Below are positions 39,016 through 50,410 of a DNA stretch of 64,000 nt, one piece after another. The stretch is from assembly GCA_004794785.1 (NCBI GenBank), contig SJOL01005754.1, forward strand, positions 347,095 through 411,094. The letters are read 5' to 3'. Position 1 is the first letter of the stretch; each line of letters begins with the position of its first letter. The position numbers and the translations under genes are program-made. This DNA comes from Opisthorchis felineus. Lineage: Eukaryota > Platyhelminthes > Trematoda > Opisthorchiida > Opisthorchiidae. Under the pieces are notes generated by a model. The model was not told where the DNA came from. It made no database searches and worked only from the letters and a program-made list of their open reading frames with translations.

Positions 39016-40469
39016 CATACTACGAATAATTTGCCAAACGTTCCTCAATGCTTAGGTTTAGGATGGAAACTAACGATATGATCGTTTCCAGGCTGTTAAA
39101 AACCTAGTTAGAAGTTATTCACTCTCCATTTACATTAAAAAGAAACACACCTAACTTAATTCCTCCCTGTGAATGCTGTTCTACTGATTTCTTAATTCAA
39201 ACGTTGGGGAACTTGATATACAGCATTTGTATTGAGTATATAGAATATTCATCCATCGACGCACACATGAGTTAGTTTAACAGTCTAGCGGGGAGGGATG
39301 GTGTGAGTGGTGGGTTTCATGTTCTGAAAGTTCTCCAATCGTATGCATGGGGAATTGCATGGGGCCTGGTCAGCCATAAAAACTCTAAAGCCTTAAGTCT
39401 GGCTGAATCCACTCATCACCGCCCGGATGGGTTGTCAAAAAACAGCAATCCTCGTTAAACCTTGGCTGGGGGTGCATAATTTGTCCCAGTCACCATAAAC
39501 GGGTTGACCCTAATTGCTGTTACAACGATTCCGATTTGTTTTGTAATACAGGCTTACGCAACGTTCACCCTCAGACCTTCGCAGTCAGCCAACCTCTGCG
39601 ATACCACGAAGGCAGCGGTGAACAAACTGTGAACACACAATACGAGAAAGTAAACTTTCAGGTTAACGTGCTTTCAGATTTACTTATTTCTGCAACTGTT
39701 TAGCAACAGACTGTATCGAACTAATTTCCCAAAAGGCCCGAAAAAGTGGCAGAAAAGGAAACTTAGAACTACTTAGACCAAAGATTGAGGCCTGACCTTG
39801 AGTGCTAAATGTAATACAGCAAGTCCAAAACGGTCGTGCAAACTATTGAGGGATTGCGTCACTATCCGAAATGGATTTCGGAGCCATCACTTGTGTCAAA
39901 ATACCAAGTTACCGTCGTGTGGACCTACAGGACTGCTCTTACGTGCCAACAAAAACCCGCACCTTGAACGATGCGCTCCTCTTGCCATTTGTCCTTTTGT
40001 TTGTTGCTAAAGTACGCTGCGGTCCAAAGTACAGTCAACCTTGAAACCGAAGCGGTTTAGACTGCCCGACTAATGCTGTTGGGACTGGTTGCGGCTGGGA
40101 CGGTATGTACACACCCTTCCAGCACCATGTGACAGTTGGCTACCGTTCATCGCCTCCTGAATGCGTCATAGCGCGCAGGAAATTGTCTTTCGGTAGGCAG
40201 GTTTGGTTTCGTCAGGCTTGTCTGTCTGTCCACACGTGGCTTAGATGGTCTGTCTTTAATACATCCACAAGAAGAGCCGACATGCGACGCATGTTGGAAA
40301 ACGTGATTCATCATCATCCTTGTTATCATTATCACCGACAGCAACACCAAATAAGAACAGCGGTGCTTCGCTGCTGTAAAAAAAAACCACGTCAATTTAT
40401 TTCACTTGAGCCATATAACGAAGGGAGAAATGAATAGGGGAGGAAAGGTGACCTAGGGGTGGCCTCCCA

Positions 40470-42350
40470 CAAACATCCGAGGTGCTTACATTTATAGCAC
40501 TCAGACAATCGGGATAGAAACTGACAGCATGAGCGCCACTGACCTTGGTTAGTCGGCCAAGGATAGGGAAGGTCACGTAGGCCACATCTCGGAAGGCAGA
40601 CAGCAACAACGGACCAAAACGTTTCGTAACATCTTTCTTTCTCTTCTGATATGTCAAATTCGCTTCACCTCCATGTTTTTTCCACTGCGAACTGGGCAGT
40701 GGAACTCGGGCAGGTAGTAACTCGGCATGCGTTACGCATGGCCCAGTCAGCTTAGCTTGCAATCCTGGATGAATCCTTTGAGTGTACTCCTTTTTGTCTC
40801 ATCAGAAACCCGTCTCCTGATTACCTCTGCGAATTCGCCGGTTCTAACTTATTCCAACTATAGTCCTCAGACATCGATGGTCAAAGACTTGAAGATGTCT
40901 CAGATCCTCCTCCCTAAGTGGCCGAGTCTTGCAGCTGCATAAAAATACAGCCCGCAATGTAGTCTGATACATGTGTCCTTTGAGACCCAATGAGATCCTT
41001 TTTTGACACCACAAGTGGCGTAGGCTGGAAAACGCAGTTCTGGCCGTCGGGATGCGTGCGTTTACCTCGTCTGTCACACTACCGTCAGTCAGTGCAATTT
41101 CCGATATATGTATAGTGTTCCACGACGCCAAGTGTTACTCCTTAAATTATCAGAGGCATAATTAAAGACTGTCCTGCAGCATGACTTTGCACTTAGTGGG
41201 CGTCAAACAACTGTCAAAGGACTGGACACCCTTGTTCAGCTTTTCTAGTAATGCCTGCGCTTCCTGATCTTTTCCAACAACGAGAACTATGTCATCTGCG
41301 TACTCCAGGTCGATAAGGTTATTGCTCAGAAAGATCGGGATTTTAGAGGTCTTCCATTGTCCGCCACATTATTCTTTCAGTTGCGAAATAAAACAAAAAT
41401 GGAGAGAGTGGACGTTATTGTCGGACATCGCTGCTTGCGGAAAAGCTTTTGGGGGGGCTTCTCATACACTCTCATGCGCCCACAAGTATGTGGATACGCA
41501 CAGTACATGATATTCATGAACTTCTGTGGCATATCCTACCGCAAAAGAATGCTGAAAACAATTAACTGGGTGACAGAATTGACCGCTTTCTTGAAGTCAG
41601 AATGTCGCAGTTCGTCGCTCTAACACGCGCCAGAGTGTGATGTGGTCTACACAGCCCCTTTCCGGTCGAAATGTTACTTGCTGTTCTTGGATCCCCCTTT
41701 CAAGCGCCTTCGTAAGATGACGCAGACGAGACGACGCAAAGAGTCCAGTTACAACGTGGGTCAAGCTAATTCCTCTGTGATTGCCACCGTCACTGACGGA
41801 ACCTTTTTGGGAAATAGGCAACACCATTGACTCACCCCAGTTAATCGGGATGGTCTCTTTGCCCAGCTCAAGGCAAATAAGCTAGACAAGTAGCAACTGA
41901 AGATTCCACCTCAATTATTGAACAAAAACGGGTAGGAGTTCGTCAGGACCAAGCGCTCGACGAAGCTTGGGGGACAAAAAGCGTTCGCTTATTTCCGAAG
42001 TCATCTTGGGTTCCAGGCTCACTGTCCCAGGCTTCACTGCCTGTTGGGAAGCTGGCTGAGCAACTGCAGGTGGCCAGGTGAAGTGGCCTCGATAATATTC
42101 AGCCCAAAGTTTCAAGTGCTTTTCTCTTTCAGAGGCAAGCAGGACGTTTGTATAACTGTTTCGCTCACCTAAGGCTTTTTGTGCTAAGCCTTCGTGACTG
42201 CTTTTCGTGACTGCTTTTCGTGTAACTTGGTTGCACCGGTACGCCGTCGTAAGCGAGCGGCATGGGAATCGAGTTGCTGTTTGTTGCGCACCCACACATT
42301 CGGGGCGAGAGTAGCGTCGATGGTGCGTGCACCGTATGCGGGTGTTCACG
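40470..42350 (-). mobile_element. RTE-type LINE, reverse transcriptase part, decayed
   Basis: On the minus strand a single reading frame holds, from 5' to 3': LKLWAEYYRGHF (pre-RT region), LELGKETIPINW, PISQKGSVSDGGNHRGISLT (RT N-terminal motif, about 41.77 kb), RPERGCVDHITLWRVLE, the catalytic YADD at 41302-41291, VNARIPTARTAF with RPLREEDLRHL and FDHRCLRTIVGIS (C-terminal region, about 40.85-41.1 kb), and a C-terminal tail to about 40.48 kb. These are the hallmark blocks of the endonuclease-RT elements common in flatworm genomes. The segments lie in one frame interrupted by several stops, so damage is mainly by substitution. The endonuclease part is not visible upstream, suggesting 5' truncation near 42.35 kb. 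Not functional. Confidence 0.85.
41597..41827 (-). pseudogene. LINE reverse transcriptase fragment (RT motifs 1-2)
   Basis: The longest clean RT stretch of the decayed LINE: PISQKGSVSDGGNHRGISLT and the RPERGCVDHI segment, stop-free for 76 codons. It belongs to the 40470-42350 element. The plus-strand ORFs over it are shadows. Confidence 0.85.
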
Positions 42351-43550
42351 GGTGTAGATTTGTACAGTGTGCATTTGCATGAACGGAAAAATCAGCTGAT
42401 GGCTTGGAAATTGTAGAGGAACAATTCGGTTGAGGTATTCGTACGATCAACCCTAATATAGGACACGTATGAGTGTATACTCCAACCAGTGAGGTTTACA
42501 AAACAGGATCAGAACATAAGAGAACCCACAAACTGAGATATCGTAGTTCTGCAGCATAGCGATTGTTATTTCTCGAAGTATTAGTTATTTTCCCGGCAGC
42601 AACCGAATCTCAGATTGAGATATTCAGTATGAATTTCGCAACGCCCATATCAGGGAATGAAAGCAACTGTTAACCAGTAGTAAATTTGTTTACAAGTAGG
42701 GATCACTCTATGGTGTGACCGCAGTGGGCAAAATCAGTATAAAACACGTGAAAATCCGATGGGAAAGCTGGAAAATTGGATAAAGTAACACACGATAATT
42801 CGATATGAACTGAATTCCAAAGCTCTGCCACACTATACATTATGGTAAAGGAATGCACTTCCACAAAAATTATACTGGTTTGTGTTCCAGTTTAGATGGG
42901 TGACATAAAAAATGCGCACTAAAAATAACTTAGGTGACAGAAACTCACGAACGTTATAGAGGTTGCAGGGATACATCGCAATGACAAATCCGTAAAAATA
43001 TTTAATACTTACGATGGATTCGGTTAGGACGAATCCAGAAATTTCATCGTAGACTCAAAAAGGGCGTTTTAAAGAATAGAAAAAACTCATTAAAGCAGTA
43101 CAACATGCTGTTTAACGTGTCTTACTAACTGTTCACTCGAACGAAAAACCACTAATGAGAAGAAAGTTCACTGGTTTTGAGGGTGATTTTTTGGGTCGGA
43201 AATACTTTATTCCTCTATTCAGAGTTACTAGGCCAGCAAATTTTGAGACGATGGCAACATGAACATTGGAATGCTGAAATGGGGGACGAACAAAACACAT
43301 CAAGAAGTGCAACTGCTATTTGCAAGTCGGAGTTGGTCCACTGTCACATTATGCGCAGCTGAGGATCAAACCAATGTTTGGGAGATGAACTGTCGTCATC
43401 CAACTAAAGATTAGCTTTTGAATGTCCTTCACACTTTCGGCGACCTCTAGAGAGAAAACCTAACAACTTAGGTAGAACTTGGTGTTCACGTAGGGACGCA
43501 CCCACTTCAGATCGGAAATAAGAAACAAATCCTATGCCTCACTGAAATCG

Positions 43551-43552
<2 letters not shown>

Positions 43553-43583
<31 letters not shown>

Positions 43584-43604
43584 NTGCATATATATATATA
43601 TATG
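43553..43604. repeat. AT microsatellite with an ambiguous base
   Basis: Alternating AT run interrupted by GT, then an N at 43584 and TGC. The unresolved base suggests an assembly or base-calling problem inside a hairpin-forming repeat. Confidence 0.9.
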
Positions 43605-43863
43605 CAACGGTTGCGTCATTTGAAAGTGAGTTTTCAGTGCAGCAGGATAAAATAATGTTGTTCTCTTCTTTGCGCTAGTCACGCTACCTTCCAAAGTCCA
43701 GCCCTCAACACCAGAATGATAGCATCATCTTTCCCAGTCTCAACATCAACATTATCATCGCCATCATGATGAACAAAACTTAAAACAACCCAAAAAATTT
43801 TCACTAAAGGGGTTCTTCCTGCAAGTGAGGTTAATCTTTGGTGAAAAGCTAAGAAGTATAGTT

Positions 43864-43985
43864 CTCTCCAGGAAGTCGACTGGGAGGTTGCGGGTTCAAA
43901 TCTCCCAGCGGATTCAAGCTGTAGACTTAAAGTGAGGAATCACACAAAGTTTCTTTAACTTTTGAGTGGTGGTGCTTCCTCGGAA
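43864..43985 (+). repeat. tRNA-derived SINE-like relic (box B only)
   Basis: GGGAGGTTGCGGGTTCAAATC (about 43882-43902), followed by TCCC, has the T-arm/box B form (GGTTCAAATC with stem bases). No clear box A. Possibly a 5'-truncated SINE. Confidence 0.4.
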
Positions 43986-45599
43986 AAAAGGAGCTTCCTG
44001 TCAGTGGCGGGAAGAAAACATAGGTGTGTGATGTCACATACATATAGTAGCCATTCCAGAGATTTCTCAGGATAATTGGGATCTATATTCGCAGATAAAT
44101 TACGTCCAACTCACTAAAGTAAGTCAGATGCATTCCAAAGAAGCCCATAAAACGATGTTCTTTTATCAAATGTATTTTGTTGCCACACTACGTAATGTCT
44201 GAAGAGACTTTTCATGCATTTGTCACACGCGCAGTCAAAAGTCCTTGTGTTACATATAATGATGTAAACCAAACAGGCGTGCAAAACCATGCCAAACACT
44301 GATCCGATTTTGCTCCTGTACACCTGAAATGCCACTCATCATAACATTAATTTTGATGTTACTATTACTAGATGAAAAAATGGTTTCGGACCGGGTCAGA
44401 CTACTTCACATTTTTCATTTTGTTAAACGATGGGGTAGGGCTTCTTACTGCATTGCTCATAAATGCCTGTTGGATTTATTTGTGAAGGAAAATCTGCGAA
44501 GATGAACACGATTTCTATATGACCGGTGAAAAAACCTAAAGTCCCGGAAAGTAAATAGTCGTTAAGACGTTTGTAATCCGGCCCTATTCAAATAGACCGC
44601 TCCAAATTTCAGACCACCAATGTAAAGTATAGGTTTTATAGCTACCCTAACAAGCTCGAAACCTGTTTCGAATACTTCTGTGAACAAAAAATGCATTTCA
44701 AAAAATGCATGTCTGTACTTCTTCTCAAATAGTTTGAACATGCCATTTCGTTATTCTCCTCCGTGTTTCTTCGACAGATGGAATAATGTGCCTCTTTGTA
44801 GGTCGAAAATCCCGAAAAACAGTCCAGGCAATCAGATCCTATTCCGGAACTGAATTTTCGCTGACATCAAACTATTTCGAACCAGATAAATAGCCACTAT
44901 TCTACTTTCAGTTAACCAAGGTACTCATTTAGGATAGAATTTCTTTTTACTCATACTCACCGAAGTCGAGCCTGTCGATTATACAATCCACCATGGAATC
45001 CTTATTCCAGTATGCAGTCTGCAAGGAAGTCTTCGCTTCATCTTACATAATTAAGGGACATTTGTTCAGAAGCCTCTGTCCACCAGAAACTACCGCTTTC
45101 TAAGTATTACGATCTGGGAGTTGTTGGGGCGAGTATCTTTCAGGAGTCTGAGAGTTGGCAACTAAGTGTGGGATTAATTTTCTCATCCTCACGTTGAACA
45201 TTTATGAGCATGAACAGTTACCAAGTGGCCGAATTAATACTAGAATAACTATACAGACATATCCAAGCTAGAGCAAGGTAAATTCTTATTTAAGTACAAA
45301 GTCATATTTCCATGGCTCTCCACTGGAACTACTTGAGGCATTGAATGTAATAATTCTAGCTTCTATCCACGGCTACACAGCAGTTTGGTCTAATAGGAAA
45401 ACTTGATTCTTAACTACATCTTGTTGTTGACAAAGTGCTCTTGACCAGTATCCATTATTCCAACTTATTGCGATTCACCGCTGCTCCATGCATGTGCACA
45501 CCATAAGTGTACTTGCACACTTGTACACAATCAGTACTTCGCGCATAAACGCACACCCTAACAGCAGAGTAAGCGTTCATTCTGACCCCGTGGATGAGA

Positions 45600-45975
45600 T
45601 GTAATCAATCACACTGTTCTGGAGTAACAAACACTTTATTGATCGGCCTGTCAGTCGAAAAACTTATAGATCGTTGTTCAACTGTACTCACCGCGTAACG
45701 ACCAGCTATCGGACGAACTTCGCCCTATCGATAATGAGCGCGATCGCGCGTGCGTACAATCGAATACGAGACCTCACACTGCAGTCCGCACGTGCTGTTC
45801 ACCTAATGAAATAGGATACGCGACGATGCACAAAGTGCACCGCGTTCTGCATGATAACAGAGCCGGTCGAATTTTGTGTGTCGATCAATCGATCGCTTCG
45901 ACTACTCGGTGCGCACTAATTTTGATAGCGGAGCGCACGTGGCTGGTAATCCAGTGAGTGATACGACGGCCATCT
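45600..45975. other. CpG-rich block, possible solo LTR or regulatory DNA
   Basis: Much richer in CG dinucleotides than its surroundings (for example GAGCGCGATCGCGCGTGCG near 45.74 kb). An AATAAAGTGTTTGTT lies on the minus strand at its left end (about 45640), as in an LTR carrying a polyadenylation signal. No second copy was found in the window. Confidence 0.3.
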
Positions 45976-46589
45976 CTATCGTCAGCAACCTTCCTTTCAC
46001 ACTAATACAAGCAAAAACCTTGTCATTTGGACAGTGCCGTGCAGATGCGAATAGCTATCAAATACTGATGAAATCTTGTATGTAAGACTGAATGTGTACT
46101 ATTGTGTTTCCTTCGCTTGAATCCAATCCTAGACAATGAAGAAAAGACAGAAATACCCGCAGCAGGATTAATGGCTGGTTGCATACACATAGTCCACCAC
46201 AGACACATCATATACATCCCCATTCTTCACTATATACAACTGCATCGGAAGCTAGAATCACATCATTTTGACGAAATAATGTAAAGCTGACTATCGTGTA
46301 ACACGTTACACTATCGTGTAACATTTTGTGTTCATCAGGCATTTGTGATAGGGAATGGTAGTGGGAGCTAGCTAGACAGAAATATATCAAAAGAGCCTCT
46401 GGTTCACGGTAATGCATTTTTATAAATTGCGATTATGAAGGCTCGATCTAAAAAGCGAGTAGCTTAATCACTTCTGACGGAAATATTGCTGAATAAGTCA
46501 ATCTAGGATTACTAAAATCCGCTTTGTTTTACCTTAACTTGGGCGCATCTGTGTAGACATGAAATTAGCCAGTCGGTGGAAAGCCGGGT

Positions 46590-46960
46590 CTAAAATGTAA
46601 ACGTGCGTCCACTGTTACTTTACGATTGTGGAAGACTACACAAGAGTGGTTGTCTTGGATAATCGGTGCTTTCGAAGCGCTGCAAGCGTATCATGGAAAT
46701 ATCGAGTTAACAACACTGAACTGGCTGGTGCAAGTGATGAGTTAATTTGGCAGCAGCCACAACGTCGGGTAGGTCGTGTGCTTTGTATACCAGTTGGTCG
46801 ATCGCCGTTAGCATTACTTTGAAGCAGAGTCTGACCAAGTTGTTCAACGCGTAGCCGGGAGACAAAGCATGAAAATATAACAAGGGATCTTAGCAGGGGA
46901 TCGCCCGCGTGGCAAGGTCCACCACATCAACGGCTGGAGTCACTCAACGATGTAGTAACC
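46590..46960 (+). pseudogene. LINE reverse transcriptase C-terminal fragment
   Basis: Plus strand, 46628-46822: EDYTRVVVLDNRCFRSAASV, followed by WKYRVNNTELA and RRVGRVLCIPVGR, equivalent to the EDIRRL-VFDHRCLRSIA block. A later GKVHHINGWSHS segment may be the equivalent of PPHQWLETL. Confidence 0.75.
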
Positions 46961-49400
46961 GTGGAATCAGTAATATTCCTTTATCAGTCATGTTATTCTC
47001 GCTCACCTATTTGTCTAATTCACACACGATCTTTCCATCTTATACTGTCCTCTCCCACATGCCATGGCGATCAGAACCGTTAAAACACACATACACGCCT
47101 CAAGATTGTCAAACAAGCCGAAATAGACTGAGTGATTCATAAAATGCTTTGTGGATGATTGAAGACAGAGACGTCAGAACAACTTCAGGTACCGCAATTA
47201 TTTCAACCCAACTGCAAGCAGAATTAAGGGGACGACAGAGTGGCGATAGTCTACATGAATCGATAGTGAATAACACTAATAGCTCAGCCGCACAGTTATC
47301 AACATGCTTGGTTCTTAAAAAAATATGGTACCTATGACAACCTTCAATTGCTCGCAGTCAAACATCAGTACTAGAAAACAGCTGCATTTTCCGAGTTAGA
47401 TGAGTTCCATTGAATGACATAGGCTACGTTAATCGGGTAACGGATATTGAGTTGTAACCACCAGGCAGATGAATCAGCAAGTAAGAGTATCGTTCTAGTG
47501 ACATATTCACATGCGATAATGATAGTGGTAAGGATATATTATGAGTTGTATGATGGCGGTCGTGCAAATATTTCAAGTAAACCTGCAGAACATCGGTATA
47601 GACTTGTAGAAATAAACTTATTCTACCAGGACTCACCGCAGCAAACACTATCTTACAGCTCGTGTGTACGTTCTTACTCATTTCGTTTTGTTGAGCACAA
47701 AGCTAAAGAAACTGAGTGCGAGCTTATTCTGATAACATTATTAAAATTTTAAATTATTTTAGAAGCAGTTCGCTAGACAAGACAAACGATTGTCTGCGTA
47801 CTCTAGCAGCCCGAAAGGTAGTAGGTCTAATGAAAGTCAGCCAATTTCTAGGCCATTATTACAGGCAGTTTGCAGCCACTTCCTTACCTCACGTTGCAAC
47901 AACAAAGACTGAAGTAATTCCGTTTTATTTTTCAGGTTTCTGTGGCACATCTTAGATGACTCATATCTTTCACTCATTGAAGGAGAATTTCTTATTCCTA
48001 TATTGAATCACTTGTGACTTCAACCTGCAATCGGAAAGACCGAATGCAGTCAACATATCGTATTTGCCTTAGGCTGCTGGTTTGCGGATCTATACGGCGA
48101 GTGAAAATTCCCACAACCAAGTTTGGATGAACTCCGTCCGTACATTTATACATGCACTACGTAATTCAGAATCTGAGCACATATGGCTTTTTAAATCGTT
48201 TATTTCAGGAAAGAGTACGAAACGTGAATTTTTCAGGTCTGATACAATTAAAATGAGTCAGACGCTTTATGAATAGTGCGTTTAGAGTGAGCTGTCGACG
48301 GACTTTTTCGAGGGTCCTGATGAACTGTTGACCGGCTTTTTTAAATCAATTTAAGTTTTTGGGTGGCAGATGCTGTTCTTCAACCAATGGTCAACAAAAT
48401 GTAGTGCAGAAAGCTCAAGAAGGATACGGAACAATTCATCAAAGAATGCATCATCCAGGGTACCTCATCCCCTACTATTCAATAATTAGGATACTGCTGT
48501 TCTTTATAACTATTCTGTCATTGATTTTACTACTAAAAGCACTCTAAGAGAGGACTTGGTACTAACAATGAAAAAATAGTCAGTAAAGAAATTGTTTTGG
48601 CTCTCTCGCTGACTTTCGGGTAGCGCAGCAATCCACAATTCACCTGAGGAATATTGACCACAAAAGGATCTCCGATTTTACCTTTCCACGGTCGTCGTTC
48701 TGTGTGGTGATGTATGAGGACACATTCCGAACCCGTATTCAATGGCATATTGTTTGTAGCTGATAAACTCTCTGACTTAATGATTTTAATATCAATGGTG
48801 ACTATTACATCCCTGACTGTGTGTCATCCTGTTTGGTGTGACGTGCACCCTTGTTCAGCATTAGCATCGGTTGGCCTGTGCAGCTTGTGACTTCCGAGTG
48901 TTGTCCGGCCCCGGTAATTCGGAACGGCTATCTTCATTCAATACGACTACATCAAGCCAGATTTTATAGGTGAACTGACTGACGCCATCTGTACCTTCAA
49001 TAATGTTCAACATCCTTCGATTGAGGTCACACATTCAAGGGAAAGGTGTGAAAACCCACCTCGACTTAAATTTGACCACCCCGTGCATCCAAAACAGGAT
49101 AATTTAAGCAGAACCAAAATATCAAACGCTTTTGTGTACATATTATTTCATCTGATAAAAAGAGTAAACTGCGTACCATGTGTGGTAGCTCTAAACACCC
49201 AACAAAGAGGACGGCCTGTTTGGGAGACATTTGCTTGATTGAAGATTGCACTTCAAATGTACTCAGACAATTTAAGAATCCATAATGTTATTCATTTTGG
49301 GTTAGAAAATACCCTCTTTGTAAAACTGGTGTTCACTGCAGGTGTTCGTTGATTATGGGGGAGGGTGGTTAAAATTGCAACTGGAGTGGATTTTCAAATT

Positions 49401-49535
49401 AGTGTATTTCGCCATTTGCTCAGAATTTGATGTTCAGCTGGAACAGACGCTTAATAGAAGCTCCGGGCTCTATCAAAGGCGAAACCAGTAGTGGCCTGTC
49501 GGAGAGTTTTCAGCAAGATGATGAGTAATGTTATG
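49401..49535 (+). repeat. Degenerate hammerhead-family repeat
   Basis: Plus-strand relic. GTGTATTTCGCCATTTGC is followed by TTCAGCTGGAAC, then AGGCGAAACCAGTAGTGG and CTGTCGGAGAG. The CUGAUGA half of the core is lost, so no activity is expected. Confidence 0.6.
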
Positions 49536-49789
49536 ATTAAGATATCACTAATGTCGTTCCAACGGAGGCATCAGGCATTCTTTGTGCAGCAAAGCCAGTA
49601 GAATAGCACAAATTAGAGAGTTAGCTGGGTATCTCTTTAAGACCAACCTAATCTGTAGATGTATGTAGTTCGCCAATTTCTTTTGGGCAAATGCTCAAAA
49701 GAACACAGTCCCTACTGGAAGGACAAGTGTATGCTGTTGATTTCTAAGGACTGGGTTGAATTTCTGGTTTCATCAGACTTATCAAATCA

Positions 49790-50140
49790 CAAGTATTAGC
49801 GAAATACACTCATTTGCAAACAAATTTGGTTTTGCGAGAGGCTCACCTGGAACCCAGCTGAATCTCTCGTCTGTGATGTTTCCAGGCAACTGAATGTGCT
49901 GCACCAGGCCGCCTCATGTTCCAGTTGCTACGATATTCGAGATATCGCGATACGTGTATATTCGTAATGCACTACTCAGAAGGTTGCTGAAAATGCTTCG
50001 ACAGCCCACGACCGGTTTCGCCCTCCTTGGGGCTCATCAGGTAGGCGCAGTCCCCAAGTTTCCGTCAACCTTATGTTCTACTTGAAACCAAATTGCACAG
50101 AACTAGTGAAATACACTCAGTTGCACACAAATTTGGTTTG
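49790..50140 (-). repeat. Hammerhead-family repeat, full unit plus start of a second
   Basis: GAAATACACTCA at 49801 recurs at 50108, a 307-bp period, so the block is a little more than one tandem unit. It contains an intact ribozyme (50004-50046, minus). At about 50140 it abuts an inverted copy. Confidence 0.8.
50004..50046 (-). ncRNA. Hammerhead ribozyme, intact core
   Basis: Type I layout on the minus strand. Helix I is GCCUAC (50046-50041) with GUGGGC (50009-50004). CUGAUGA is followed by helix II GCCC/GGGC around a CAAGGA loop, then GAA, then the palindrome ACCGGU and C17 at 50010. Cleavage is predicted between 50010 and 50009. All conserved core bases are present. Helix III has no loop, so folding would need a dimer or tandem RNA. 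Confidence 0.82.
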
Positions 50141-50392
50141 CTGCAGCACATTCAGTTGCCTGGAAACATCAAAAACGAGATATTCAGCTGGTTTCCAGGT
50201 GAGTCTCTCGAAAAACCAAATTTGTTTGCAAATGAGTGTATTTCGCTAATTCCGTGCAATTTGGTTTCAAGTAGAACATGAAGTTGACGGAAACTCGGGA
50301 ACTGCGCCTACCTGATGAGCCCCAAGAAAGGCGAAACCGGTAGTGGGCTGTCGAAGAATTTTCAACAACCTTATGAGTAGTGCATTACGAAA
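50141..50392 (+). repeat. Hammerhead-family repeat, inverted copy
   Basis: Plus-orientation unit of about 252 bp, beginning GCTGCAGCACATTC and ending TGAGTAGTGCATTACGAA. It forms a long inverted repeat with 49983-50127. It lacks the roughly 55-nt linker that separates these two ends in the longer units at 7.3 and 49.9 kb. Confidence 0.78.
50306..50348 (+). ncRNA. Hammerhead ribozyme, intact core, plus strand
   Basis: GCCUAC (50306-50311), CUGAUGA (50312-50318), helix II GCC/GGC (three pairs), GAA, ACCGGU, A at the cleavage position 50342, then GUGGGC (50343-50348). The base before cleavage is A rather than C, still allowed by the NUH rule. Confidence 0.8.
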
Positions 50393-50410
50393 TCAAAAGT
50401 AGTTATTTAA

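Larger units (their letters stand above)
33653..40469. other. Region upstream of exon A, repeats only
   Basis: Would contain the promoter or any 5' exons of the zinc-finger gene, none of which I can identify. Apart from the hammerhead-family and SINE fragments at 35.4, 36.6, 37.3, 37.9 and 38.9 kb, nothing is recognised. A GC-richer block at about 40.1-40.4 kb lies just beyond the 3' end of the LINE. Confidence 0.5.
42351..45599. other. AT-rich noncoding stretch
   Basis: No gene recognised. It contains the N-bearing AT microsatellite and one SINE-like box B relic, both listed separately. Confidence 0.5.

Noticed and set aside
40105..40437. Plus-strand 110-codon ORF near the LINE 3' end
   Set aside because: Composition is irregular, with a His-rich run from CAT repeats; no family recognised and it lies in the element's flank.
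44114..44335. Minus-strand ORF with a C-x-C-x2-C cluster, considered as another zinc-finger exon
   Set aside because: Spacing and hydrophobic positions do not fit a C2H2 finger and no His pair follows.
47716..47955. Segment resembling the FLGHYYRQF block of Ty3/gypsy reverse transcriptase C-termini
   Set aside because: Only a handful of residues match and no neighbouring RT, RNase H or integrase motif is visible.
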